DNA from: Firmicutes bacterium HGW-Firmicutes-9
Lineage (GTDB): Bacteria; Bacillota; Clostridia; Christensenellales; CAG-138
Assembly: GCA_002841395.1 (NCBI GenBank)
Contig: PGZM01000002.1
Coordinates: 132,201-196,200, forward strand
Length of the DNA: 64,000 nucleotides
Reading direction: 5' to 3'
The notes under the pieces are model-generated. The model was not told where the DNA came from. It saw nothing but the letters and a program-made list of their open reading frames with translations, and ran no database searches. Below are positions 26,498-34,151 of this stretch, piece after piece (the stretch's first letter is position 1; every line of letters starts with the position of its first letter). The position numbers and the translations under genes are program-made.

Positions 26498-26760
26498 GAA
26501 CATAACTCCCATATTAGAATGCGTGTAGAAAAGTAACACAGAATAGATGACTGATATACGATACTACTTTATCCTAATTTTCGTCGAAGTCAACGAAATA
26601 TTTACCAATATGACAACTTAAATTCAGAAATACGTTAAGCGATGCCGAAGTCGTTTGTTCGACGATATCTGCCTTTTTCGCCCTCTGGTCAAGCAGCCGA
26701 TTCGCGATATGATGAAACTGTACCAGTATGTGTTCAAAATACTTCGCAGGAGGGAAACGG

Positions 26761-27570
26761 GTGAAAAAAGTAGTCAGCATCATACTCTGGATCTTCTCTG
26801 TGGTACTTCTTTTGATGGCGCTCGCGCTGCTCGTGACGAGTTTGTTGAGCTGCGCGATGATGCTTGCCTGCGCGGTGCTGATCAACCCGTTGTTCCATGA
26901 GCACGTACAGATCAAGAAAGGTTTGACGGCTCTGCTCACGATCGGGCTGTTTATCGCAGCGTTTGCGGTGCTTCCGACGCAGCCGGAGACTGTGCCGCTG
27001 AGTGCATCGGAGGTTTCGGAAGAGATTTTGCAGGTCACGACAGAGCCTGTTGCGCCGAAAAGCATTCTGCGTGAACTGCCTGCGGAAGCGAACCCGTTGG
27101 ACGAGACGAGCGTGCCGCTGAAAACGGAGTTTCTATCTCCGACCCCAACCGTAATACCAACGGTTACGCCAACAACAACACCGACCGCAACTCCGACGAT
27201 GACGCCAACAGCGACACCAACAGCAACACCTACGCAAAAGCCGACGCCGACACCCACACCTTTGACAAAAGCAGCGCCCGTAACCCGCTCGATAGAGATC
27301 ACGATTATTGACTATTCCGAATCTGTCAGCCGCGGGTCGTATGCGTTTATCAAGATACAAGGCGCGCCGAATACGGACTATGACTGCGAAGTGGAGTATA
27401 AATCCGGCATGTCCGAAGCATCGGGGCTAGGTGTGAAGCAATCAGACGGCAACGGGTATGTCTCATGGAAGTGGAAAGTTGGTACGCGAACATCGCTGGA
27501 CTACACGCCGACCATCTATGTCAGCGGCGGCGGAGATTCGATCAGCGTTGACTTTGATGTGACCAAATAG
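26761..27570 (+). CDS. Membrane-anchored protein with Thr-Pro linker and C-terminal beta domain
   Basis: 269 residues from a GTG at 26761 preceded by AGGAGGGAAACGG. Hydrophobic helices at about 5-30, 32-48 and 58-75 are followed by a linker. A Thr-Pro repeat (TPT/TPTAT units, about 128-168) leads to a C-terminal beta-sandwich-like domain (IDYSESVSRGSYAFIKIQ ... GNGYVSWKWKVGTRTSLDY ... YVSGGGDSISVDF). The C-terminal pattern recurs in secreted Firmicute proteins next to nucleases or SH3 domains. The function is unknown; an extracellular domain tethered to the membrane is likely. It ends at a strong terminator. Confidence 0.75.
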   Translation: MKKVVSIILWIFSVVLLLMALALLVTSLLSCAMMLACAVLINPLFHEHVQIKKGLTALLTIGLFIAAFAVLPTQPETVPLSASEVSEEILQVTTEPVAPKSILRELPAEANPLDETSVPLKTEFLSPTPTVIPTVTPTTTPTATPTMTPTATPTATPTQKPTPTPTPLTKAAPVTRSIEITIIDYSESVSRGSYAFIKIQGAPNTDYDCEVEYKSGMSEASGLGVKQSDGNGYVSWKWKVGTRTSLDYTPTIYVSGGGDSISVDFDVTK

Positions 27571-27581
27571 ATTATGCGCAC

Positions 27582-27613
27582 AAAAAGAGCACCGTACAAA
27601 CGGTGCTCTTTTT
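27582..27613. terminator. Bidirectional terminator
   Basis: Perfect 13-pair stem AAAAAGAGCACCG / CGGTGCTCTTTTT around a tacaaa loop, between two converging genes. Confidence 0.92.
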
Positions 27614-27624
27614 ATAAGTTGTGA

Positions 27625-28869
27625 TCAGAGCTTACGGACGAAGATGTCGCTGTGCTCCAAAAGACTTTCGATGGTATCGAGACCCAGCTGATGCAACAGC
27701 GCGATCACATACGGGTTGTCGATCGGTGTGTCATAGCTCGCCTCTGCGCCGTAGCGGGATACGTTTTGCCGTCCTTCTTCGCGCGGAATGAGCGCCTTCG
27801 GTCCGCCGACGCAGCCGCCGACGCAACCCATGCCCTCGAAGAAGTTTGCGCCGCCGTTGCCCTCCATTATGTCGTTGAGCATTTGCTTGCAGGCGGGCAC
27901 GCCGTCTGCATGGCGCGTTTTAACCGTAATCTGCTTATTCGGGTTGATGCGTTTGACCGTTGTGCGCACGGCCTCGCTGACGCCGCCGGTACCCGCATAG
28001 ATGCGCCCGGCTTTGGAGGAATGGTCGCGGTCGTCCTCGTCCATGTTGGCAAGGTTGATGCCAGCGTAGTCAAATACGTCCTGAATCTCTTGAAATGTCA
28101 GCACAAAATCCGTCGAGTCTGCGATATCCGCTTCCCGCGCCTCGGCCTTTTTGGCGATGCACGGGCCGATGAAAACGGTGATTGCGTCGGGATGAATCTT
28201 CTTGATGGATCGACCGCAGGCAACCATCGGCGAAACAGCCGCCGGAACATGCGGAATCAGCTGCGCGTAGACCTTCTTGATCATCGCAATCCACATCGGA
28301 CAGCAGCAGCTCGTGAGCTGGTAATCCTTCTCGGTCTGGATGTTTTTGTCAAACTCTAACGCTTCCTTCAGCGTCAGAATATCCGCAAACAGCGCGACTT
28401 CTACCATGCCCGCAAAGCCGATTTGCTTAAACGCTGCGCGGAGCTTGCCGGGCGTGACCGCCTCCGTGTATTGGTTGATGAACGCTGGCGCGATCATGGC
28501 ATAGACGGGCGTTTCTGCGTTGCGAAGCGCGTCGAGCGTCGGCAAAATATCACGGCTCTCGGTGAGTTTTTTGCCGTCGCAGTTTCGAATGCAGTCGCCG
28601 CAGCCGACGCAACGTTTGGGGTCGATGGTCACACCGCCGTCCTCGACAAACAGCGCGTCAAAATAGCACCGCGCGCGGCACTGCTCCTGCTTCATGTCGT
28701 CGCAGTCGCACAGCCCGGTTCGAACGACAACCGGGTGCCTCTCCGGCCCGAGCAGGCAGGAGAGATGATGTGGATCATAGCCCTGCTGTTTGACAAGGTC
28801 GAGTTCTTCTGTAAAGTTTCCAGTGATGCTGCTTTTTAAGAGACGATTGTAGAGTTCTTCGAAGGTCAT
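27625..28869 (-). CDS. [FeFe]-hydrogenase, group B-like (CpIII type)
   Basis: 414 residues from the ATG at 28869, with GAGGTGATTTC in front. An N-terminal cysteine-rich region (CDCDDMKQEQCRARC) and a ferredoxin-like cluster (CVGCGDCIRNC, about 86-96) precede the H-cluster domain. Its three binding motifs are L1 TSCCCPMW, L2 GPCIAKKAEA and L3 FFEGMGCVGGCVGGP. The extra cysteine in L1 and the GP in L2 differ from group A enzymes (TSCCPGW, MPCxxKK) and fit the group B enzymes such as Clostridium pasteurianum CpIII. It is monocistronic and no maturation genes (hydEFG) are nearby. Direction of catalysis (H2 uptake or evolution) cannot be read from sequence. Confidence 0.87.
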   Translation of the reverse strand: MTFEELYNRLLKSSITGNFTEELDLVKQQGYDPHHLSCLLGPERHPVVVRTGLCDCDDMKQEQCRARCYFDALFVEDGGVTIDPKRCVGCGDCIRNCDGKKLTESRDILPTLDALRNAETPVYAMIAPAFINQYTEAVTPGKLRAAFKQIGFAGMVEVALFADILTLKEALEFDKNIQTEKDYQLTSCCCPMWIAMIKKVYAQLIPHVPAAVSPMVACGRSIKKIHPDAITVFIGPCIAKKAEAREADIADSTDFVLTFQEIQDVFDYAGINLANMDEDDRDHSSKAGRIYAGTGGVSEAVRTTVKRINPNKQITVKTRHADGVPACKQMLNDIMEGNGGANFFEGMGCVGGCVGGPKALIPREEGRQNVSRYGAEASYDTPIDNPYVIALLHQLGLDTIESLLEHSDIFVRKL

Positions 28870-28892
28870 GAAATCACCTCGATTCATGTACC

Positions 28893-28921
28893 ATTCTATC
28901 ATGTAAATCAGGGCTGTTCAA
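28893..28921 (-). promoter_or_regulatory. Promoter for the hydrogenase gene
   Basis: Minus strand TTGAAC (28921-28916), 17-base spacer, TAGAAT (28898-28893), 23 bases before the ATG. Confidence 0.65.
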
Positions 28922-28991
28922 GAAAGCGGGGAACGTCTTTCTTCTATTTTGATCAGATAAAAAACTAATGTAAAAACTATAAATCAGAGGA

Positions 28992-29020
28992 TTGACAGCA
29001 AGCGGATTTCTGTTTATACT
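28992..29020 (+). promoter_or_regulatory. Promoter of the gntR-ABC operon
   Basis: TTGACA (28992-28997), 17-base spacer, TATACT (29015-29020). Confidence 0.82.
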
Positions 29021-29043
29021 GTGTATGCCGTATATGAACAGTA
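29017..29043 (+). promoter_or_regulatory. Candidate GntR operator over the -10 and start site
   Basis: TACTGT (29017-29022) and ACAGTA (29038-29043) form an inverted repeat with a 15-base centre. It begins inside the -10 and ends just before the ribosome binding site. The position suits autorepression by the GntR protein encoded next. Confidence 0.5.
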
Positions 29044-29059
29044 GGTGAGGAGTGATCGT

Positions 29060-29443
29060 TTGAACATCATCATCAGCAACGCGAGCAATCTGCCGATCTA
29101 TGAGCAGATTTATGCGCAGATGAAAAACGCAATTCTGATGGGGGACCTGTCGGAAGGGGACTTGCTGCCATCCATCCGGCAGCTTGCGAAGGATTTGCGC
29201 ATCAGCGTGATTACGACAAAGCGCGCGTATGACGAGCTGGAGCGGGATGGCTTTCTTTATACCGTCGCCGGCAAGGGCTGCTATGTCGCGGCAAAGAACA
29301 CGGGTATCATACGCGAAGGTCAACTCAAAGAAATCGAAGAACACATGCGCGAAATTCTGCGCCTGGCGCCTGCCTGCGCGCTCACAGGGGACGACCTGAT
29401 CGAGCAGTTTCGCGTGATCATACAGGAGGAATATCAGAAATGA
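29060..29443 (+). CDS. GntR family regulator, YtrA-like subfamily
   Basis: 127 residues from a TTG at 29060 with AGGAG seven bases upstream; a GTG at 29045 overlaps that site and is less likely. The winged helix-turn-helix is typical (PIYEQIYAQMKNAILMGDL, DLLPSIRQLAKDLRISVITT, AYDELERDGFLYTVAGKGCYV). The C-terminal part is only about 45 residues, so there is no large ligand domain, as in the YtrA subfamily that controls ABC transporter operons. It overlaps the ATPase gene by ATGA. Confidence 0.92.
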   Translation: MNIIISNASNLPIYEQIYAQMKNAILMGDLSEGDLLPSIRQLAKDLRISVITTKRAYDELERDGFLYTVAGKGCYVAAKNTGIIREGQLKEIEEHMREILRLAPACALTGDDLIEQFRVIIQEEYQK

Positions 29444-30291
29444 ATGCGATTGAACTACATGGCGTAACCAAGCGGTATGACGGTTTTCTGCTGGACAACG
29501 TGAGCTTCGCGCTTCCGCGCGGCGCGATTCTCGGCCTCGTCGGCGAAAACGGCGCGGGCAAGAGCACTACGATCAAACTCATCATGGATGCGATTCGCCG
29601 CGACGCGGGAGAGATTCGCGTGCTGGGCGAGGACAATCAATCTCCGGCGTTCCGCGCGGTCAAGGAAGACATCGGCGTGGTGTTGGATGAAGCATACTTT
29701 CCGGAAGTGCTGAACGCAACGCAGGTTGGAGCCGTGATGAAGCAAACGTATCAAAGATGGAACGATGCCGTTTATATGAACCATCTCAAGCTGCTCGACA
29801 TACCGTTGAAAAAAGCGTTTCGCGATTTCTCGCGCGGCATGAAGATGAAGCTCGCCATCGCCGTTGCGCTGTCGCACGATCCGAAACTTCTGATACTCGA
29901 CGAAGCCACGAGCGGACTTGATCCTATGGTGCGGGACGAAATCCTCACGCTCTTCAACGACTTCACGCGGGATGAGGAGCACTCAATTCTGCTTTCCTCG
30001 CACATCGTGAGCGATCTTGAGAAGGTTTGCGACTATATTGCGTTTTTGCACAAGGGAAAGCTCGTACTCTGCGAAGAGAAAGATCGCCTCTTGGAACAGT
30101 ATGCGATCGTGAAAATGCCGCAATACGCGCTGGATCAGCTGCCCGCGGATACTGTCGTCAGTTCAAAATCCGGTCCATATGCCGTAGAAGCACTGGTGAA
30201 GCGGGATCGCCTGCCGCACGGCACACAAACCGAGTTCACGACGCTGGAAACCGTTATTCTATTTCTTGCCAGAGGAGGTGACCGCGCATGA
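29440..30291 (+). CDS. ABC transporter ATP-binding protein
   Basis: 283 residues. Walker A GENGAGKSTTIKL near residue 35, signature FSRGMKMKLAIAVALSHDP near 128, Walker B LLILDEATSGLDP near 149, and H-loop SSHIVSDLEKV. It is the YtrB/CcmA type that pairs with ABC-2 permeases, with a short C-terminal extension. The signature LSGGQ is FSRGM, common in this branch. The order gntR-ATPase-permease with ATGA overlaps suggests a small stress- or antibiotic-responsive transporter; the substrate is unknown. Confidence 0.92.
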   Translation: MNAIELHGVTKRYDGFLLDNVSFALPRGAILGLVGENGAGKSTTIKLIMDAIRRDAGEIRVLGEDNQSPAFRAVKEDIGVVLDEAYFPEVLNATQVGAVMKQTYQRWNDAVYMNHLKLLDIPLKKAFRDFSRGMKMKLAIAVALSHDPKLLILDEATSGLDPMVRDEILTLFNDFTRDEEHSILLSSHIVSDLEKVCDYIAFLHKGKLVLCEEKDRLLEQYAIVKMPQYALDQLPADTVVSSKSGPYAVEALVKRDRLPHGTQTEFTTLETVILFLARGGDRA

Positions 30292-30899
30292 AAGGCCTTT
30301 TATTGAAGGATTTTTATACGCTTTTGAAGCAGCTGAAGTTCTATCTTATTATTATCGTCATCCTGTCGGTCATTCCGAGCATGAACATGACGAGTATGGG
30401 GATCGTATACGCGGCGATGCTTCCAATTGCCGTTATCGCGTTTGACGAGCGTAGCAAGTGGGATCATTTGGCTGTGATGATGCCGTATACGCGAAATGAA
30501 CTGGTGCTCAGTAAGTACTTGATCGCCTATATCGCTGTTGCGGTTACCTGTTTGATTTCACTGGGGATTCAGGTGATCATTGGTGCGGTAAATGGACAGG
30601 CGCTCACGATGGAGCAGATGCTTACCGTGGTTCTGACCGCGTTTGCATGCCTGATATTGCTTGCAATCTACCTACCTTTTGTATTCTGGCTCGGTGTGGA
30701 GCGCGGCAGGATCGTGTTTCTGGTGTTGATGGCAACGGCGTTCATTGGCCTGATGAGTTTGGAAAGTATCAAAGCGATGATGGATTATAGCACGATCACG
30801 CCCGCCACGCTACTTTTGGGCGGTGCAGCCGCAGTAATTGTCTCGAATGTTGTTGCGGTTGCGATATCCAACCGCGTTTATCAAAGAAAATTCCTTTAA
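30288..30899 (+). CDS. ABC-2 type membrane permease
   Basis: 203 residues with six hydrophobic helices. The start MKGLLLKDFYTLLKQLKFYL and the DERSKWDHLAVMMPYTRNELVLSKYL loop are typical of the small ABC-2 permeases coupled to YtrA-type operons. It overlaps the ATPase gene by ATGA and forms the membrane channel of that transporter. A bidirectional terminator follows. Confidence 0.88.
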   Translation: MKGLLLKDFYTLLKQLKFYLIIIVILSVIPSMNMTSMGIVYAAMLPIAVIAFDERSKWDHLAVMMPYTRNELVLSKYLIAYIAVAVTCLISLGIQVIIGAVNGQALTMEQMLTVVLTAFACLILLAIYLPFVFWLGVERGRIVFLVLMATAFIGLMSLESIKAMMDYSTITPATLLLGGAAAVIVSNVVAVAISNRVYQRKFL

Positions 30900-30929
30900 T
30901 AGTAAAACATCATCTTCATAGAGCAAGCG

Positions 30930-30960
30930 AAAATCGCCCGGTATGCACCGGGCGATTTTT
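30930..30960. terminator. Bidirectional terminator
   Basis: AAAATCGCCCGGT-atgc-ACCGGGCGATTTTT, between the permease gene and the converging amt gene. Confidence 0.92.
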
Positions 30961-30996
30961 CAGGGGATAGGGGTTGAGGTTTGGGGTTGGGGAAGC

Positions 30997-32721
30997 TTAT
31001 TCGTAATCTTCGTCCTGCAGCGCGTCATAGCCTTCTTCGCCGGTACGCACTTTGATGACGTTCTCTACGTTGTAGATGAAGATCTTGCCATCGCCATAGC
31101 TGCCGGTGTAGAGCGCTGCTTTGACGGTCTTGACCAACTCGTCCACAGGAATCTTCGTGATGACCACGTCAACCTGCACCTTGGGCAGCAGTTTTGTTTC
31201 GACTTCGACGCCGCGATACATCTGCGCGTGGCCCTTCTGCATGCCGTAGCCAAGCACGTTGGTTACCGTGATGCCGGTGATGCCGAGCTCGTCCAGCGCC
31301 TTCTGGAGGCCTGCGAACTTGCTCTGGTTGGTCACGATGGTCACCTTGGTGAACTTCGCACCAGGGTGCGTGTCGTTCTTGACGGGGATTGCAACTTCCG
31401 GCGGGACAACGCCGATCGGCTTGCTCACATGACCTGCGCCAAGTTCGACGGCAGGAATGGTGATCATGAAGTCTGCATAGCTGCTCGAAAGTCCATGCTC
31501 CTGAATATCAAGACCCTGGATTTCTTCTTCAGCGGAGACGCGAAGTCCGTTGGTCTTTTTAATAAGGAAGAAAACGCCTGTCATGGTCACGATGGTCCAG
31601 AGGAGAATCGCACCGACGCCGAGCGCCTGAACGCCGAGCTGTGCGAAGCCGCCGCCGTAGAAGAGGCCTTTCGCGCTCATGCCGGGGGCAGTGTCCGTTG
31701 CAAACAGACCGACTGCGAGTGTGCCCCAGAGGCCGTTGATGCCGTGGACTGCAACCGCACCGACGGGATCGTCAACGTGCAGTTTCATGTCGATGAATTC
31801 GACCGCGACGACAACGAGGATACCAGCGACTGCACCGATGATCGTTGCGCCAAGTGCGTCAACGTTTGCGCAGGGTGCCGTGATGGCGACAAGGCCAGCC
31901 AGCGCGCCGTTGAGAGACATTGAAACATCAGGCTTACCGTTCTTGATCCAGGTGAATGCCATCGTCACAACGGTTGCAACGCCGGGCGCTACGGTTGTGG
32001 TAAGGAAGACGGAGCCGAGCTGCTCTACGCTGAGGGCCGCCGCGCCGTTGAAGCCATACCAGCCAAACCAGAGGATGAATACGCCGAGCGCGCCGAGCGT
32101 CAGGGAGTGGCCCGGGATTGCGCGGGATTCCAACTTGCCGCTCTTGGCGTTTTTGACATACTTGCCGATGCGCGGTCCGAGGATCGCGGCACCGATGAAG
32201 GCGGTCACGCCGCCGACCATGTGGATCGCGGAGGAACCGGCGAAATCAATGTAACCGAGGTTGAAGAGCCAGCCCTGCGGGTTCCAGACCCAACCAGCTT
32301 CGATCGGATAGATCGCGAGGCTGATGATGGCACTATAGATACAGTATGCCGAGAATTTCGTGCGCTCTGCCATCGCGCCGGAAACAATCGTTGCCGCAGT
32401 GGCACAGAATACGAGGTTGAACACGAAACTGGAGAAGTTAAACTCTGCAAAGTTTGTGAAAATCTGGAAGTCCGGCAAACCAATTACGCCGAACAGGTAG
32501 TTCTCGGACATCATCAGGCTGAAGCCTAACAGCAAGAACACCACGGTACCAATGCAGAAGTCCATGAGGTTCTTCATGATGATGTTACCGGCGTTCTTCG
32601 CGCGGGTAAATCCTGTCTCGACCATTGCAAAGCCGCCCTGCATAAAGAACACGAGCGCTGCGCCAATCAGAAACCAAACTGGAAATACTACGCCATTTAC
32701 TGCATCTAGAATTTCTGACAT
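30997..32721 (-). CDS. Ammonium transporter fused to a P-II signalling domain
   Basis: 574 residues from the ATG at 32721 (GGGAGG in front). Residues 1 to about 400 form an Amt channel with eleven helices. The pore histidine motifs are SSAIHMVGG and AVHGINGLWGTL, with the signature DFAGSSAIHMVGGVTAF. After a linker (about 405-465) comes a complete P-II/GlnK-like domain (TKVTIVTNQSKFAGLQKAL ... end) with the B-loop TGSYGDGKIFIYNV that binds nucleotide. The T-loop reads YRGVEVETKLLPK, so the usual uridylylated tyrosine (RGAEY) is missing. In most bacteria amt and glnK are separate neighbours. Here the regulator appears permanently tethered, and control would be by ligand binding rather than uridylylation. 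Confidence 0.94.
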   Translation of the reverse strand: MSEILDAVNGVVFPVWFLIGAALVFFMQGGFAMVETGFTRAKNAGNIIMKNLMDFCIGTVVFLLLGFSLMMSENYLFGVIGLPDFQIFTNFAEFNFSSFVFNLVFCATAATIVSGAMAERTKFSAYCIYSAIISLAIYPIEAGWVWNPQGWLFNLGYIDFAGSSAIHMVGGVTAFIGAAILGPRIGKYVKNAKSGKLESRAIPGHSLTLGALGVFILWFGWYGFNGAAALSVEQLGSVFLTTTVAPGVATVVTMAFTWIKNGKPDVSMSLNGALAGLVAITAPCANVDALGATIIGAVAGILVVVAVEFIDMKLHVDDPVGAVAVHGINGLWGTLAVGLFATDTAPGMSAKGLFYGGGFAQLGVQALGVGAILLWTIVTMTGVFFLIKKTNGLRVSAEEEIQGLDIQEHGLSSSYADFMITIPAVELGAGHVSKPIGVVPPEVAIPVKNDTHPGAKFTKVTIVTNQSKFAGLQKALDELGITGITVTNVLGYGMQKGHAQMYRGVEVETKLLPKVQVDVVITKIPVDELVKTVKAALYTGSYGDGKIFIYNVENVIKVRTGEEGYDALQDEDYE

Positions 32722-32755
32722 TCCAATATCCTCCCAAAACGAAAAATAAATCAAG

Positions 32756-32787
32756 AGGCGCCGTCTGAAAAATATCAGACAGCGCCT
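32756..32787 (-). promoter_or_regulatory. Long hairpin in the amt 5' leader
   Basis: AGGCGCTGTCTGA / TCAGACGGCGCCT on the minus strand, 13 pairs with one mismatch and a six-base loop TATTTT. It is followed by CTTGATTTATTTTT. It begins about 19 bases after the predicted -10, so it lies inside the message. It could act as an attenuator, a stability element or a protein site. Confidence 0.6.
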
Positions 32788-32805
32788 TTGCTTGACCTTG
32801 CGAGT

Positions 32806-32834
32806 ACTATAAAGTATTCGAAATTGAAAAGCAA
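32806..32834 (-). promoter_or_regulatory. Promoter for the amt-PII gene
   Basis: Minus strand TTGCTT (32834-32829), 17-base spacer, TATAGT (32811-32806). Confidence 0.65.
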
Positions 32835-32936
32835 TACCTTTTTTGAAAAAATCGATAAAATAATATATAAAAATTGCTATATCGTTATATAAACGATGGG
32901 TTCAAACAATTTCTGCGCATTTTTCACAGCAAAGGG
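32835..32936. other. AT-rich spacer between divergent amt and padR promoters
   Basis: Part of a 364-base gene-free gap. The rest of the gap holds the two divergent promoters, the amt leader hairpin and the padR operator. This stretch is A/T-rich (ATATATAAAAATTGCTATATCG) and shows no gene or strong dyad. Confidence 0.5.
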
Positions 32937-32965
32937 TTGACAAGAAAAACACTACTGAATATAAT
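32937..32965 (+). promoter_or_regulatory. Consensus sigma-A promoter for the padR operon
   Basis: TTGACA (32937-32942), 17-base spacer, TATAAT (32960-32965), both elements perfect. Confidence 0.9.
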
Positions 32966-32973
32966 ACAGTAGT
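32951..32973 (+). promoter_or_regulatory. Candidate PadR operator spanning the -10
   Basis: Perfect inverted repeat ACTACTG-N9-CAGTAGT centred on the -10 element. A consensus promoter with a dyad over its -10 suggests tight repression, most simply by the PadR protein encoded next. Confidence 0.6.
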
Positions 32974-33085
32974 AGATGATGAAGCCTAATAGGACTCTCG
33001 ATTTATCGAGAAAACATATTCAATATAATTGGGCAGGTGCAGAACGAGGTATCTGCGTCGGAAAATAGGAAGCTGGGGTGATGCA

Positions 33086-33403
33086 ATGAACATCCAATAC
33101 AAAAAAGGCGTGCTGGAACTCTGCGTACTGTCGCTTTTGGCAAAGCGGGACTGGTACGGCTATGAGATTTCGGAGTTCTTGTCGCAGAAGATCGACATCG
33201 CGGACGGAACGGTCTATCCGCTTTTGCGAAAGCTCAAGAGCGAAGGGCTCGTGACCACGTATCTTTCAGAAGCGAGCGGGGGACCTCCGCGTAAGTATTA
33301 TTCGCTGACCGCGACCGGACGAGAGACCTACGCAAGCGATCGCACAGATTATTTGAACTTTGCTGCAACGGTACAAACCATTTTGGAGGAACAGGAAACA
33401 TGA
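33086..33403 (+). CDS. PadR family transcriptional regulator
   Basis: 105 residues from the ATG at 33086 with GGGGTG upstream. Winged-helix PadR pattern: KKGVLELCVLSLLAKRDWYGYEIS, IADGTVYPLLRKLKSEGLV, and GPPRKYYSLTATGRE. Short PadR proteins of this type usually repress their own operon together with a DUF1700 membrane protein, which is exactly the next gene (ATGA overlap). The ligand is unknown. Confidence 0.93.
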   Translation: MNIQYKKGVLELCVLSLLAKRDWYGYEISEFLSQKIDIADGTVYPLLRKLKSEGLVTTYLSEASGGPPRKYYSLTATGRETYASDRTDYLNFAATVQTILEEQET

Positions 33404-34125
33404 CGAAACAGGAATACTTAAACGAATTGAAGTCGGAGCTGAATAAAAACGTCGTTGCGGACGCCGAAGACATTCTTGGCGAATATGAACAGCACTTTTT
33501 GTTTAAGCTTGCAGACGGGTTTAGCGAAGAAGAAATCGCCGCAAAGCTCGGCGCTCCCGCGCAGATCGCACTGCAGTTTGCAGGCATCCCCGGCGAAAAG
33601 AAGGCCAAAGGAGGCAAGAAGTTCTTTCTGGTTCTTTGGCTGACCATCATCGGCATATTTGAGGCGATGCTCTACGGCGCGTTTCTTAGCTTCATCGTCG
33701 CACTCTTTTGTGCGTCGCTCGTGCCTGCCGCGCTGGGCGTTGAGTTCATTGCGGGATTGAACTATCTCAACATTCTGCCGCCGATGCCGTACAGTGGTGC
33801 GATCGTCTTCGGCATTACGCTGCTCGCGGCGAGCGTCATACTCGTGGTGTTCGCGATCTACTGCCTGGCATATCTCAAGCAGATGGTGCGCGCAAGCCTC
33901 CGCTGGCGTAAAAACCTGCTGGGTGCGGAAGCGCTGCCGCTGCTGCCGATGAGCCCGCAGTTCAAGCCGAAAACGCGCCGCGCACTGCGTACGATCCTGC
34001 TCTGGGCGGTATTGATCTTTGCCATCGGGTTTGTCGCGGGATATGCGATTCTCACGATTTACACGCATTCCTTCGGTTTCTGGCATGCGCTCGGTTGGTT
34101 CGGCTATCCGGCAACCGTTTATTGA
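33400..34125 (+). CDS. DUF1700 family membrane protein
   Basis: 241 residues. The N-terminal soluble domain is typical of DUF1700 (MTKQEYLNELKSELNKN ... DILGEYEQHFLFKLADGFSEEEIAAKLGAP). Three or four membrane helices follow (about 75-100, 125-165, 195-225). These proteins are regularly encoded after PadR regulators and are thought to sense or transmit envelope signals; no mechanism is established. It starts inside the padR stop (ATGA). Two dehydrogenase genes follow in the same direction. Confidence 0.85.
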   Translation: MTKQEYLNELKSELNKNVVADAEDILGEYEQHFLFKLADGFSEEEIAAKLGAPAQIALQFAGIPGEKKAKGGKKFFLVLWLTIIGIFEAMLYGAFLSFIVALFCASLVPAALGVEFIAGLNYLNILPPMPYSGAIVFGITLLAASVILVVFAIYCLAYLKQMVRASLRWRKNLLGAEALPLLPMSPQFKPKTRRALRTILLWAVLIFAIGFVAGYAILTIYTHSFGFWHALGWFGYPATVY

Positions 34126-34151
34126 TCGACAAGGTCTAAGAAAGGGACAAC

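Noticed and set aside
27160-27260. Tandem repeat or CRISPR-like array in the Thr-Pro region
   Set aside because: The repeats are short, imperfect codons for Thr-Pro inside one reading frame, with no spacers.
32756-32787. ANTAR-type antiterminator hairpin before amt
   Set aside because: The six-base loop is TATTTT and lacks the conserved A at position 1 and G at position 4. There is only one hairpin rather than the required pair.
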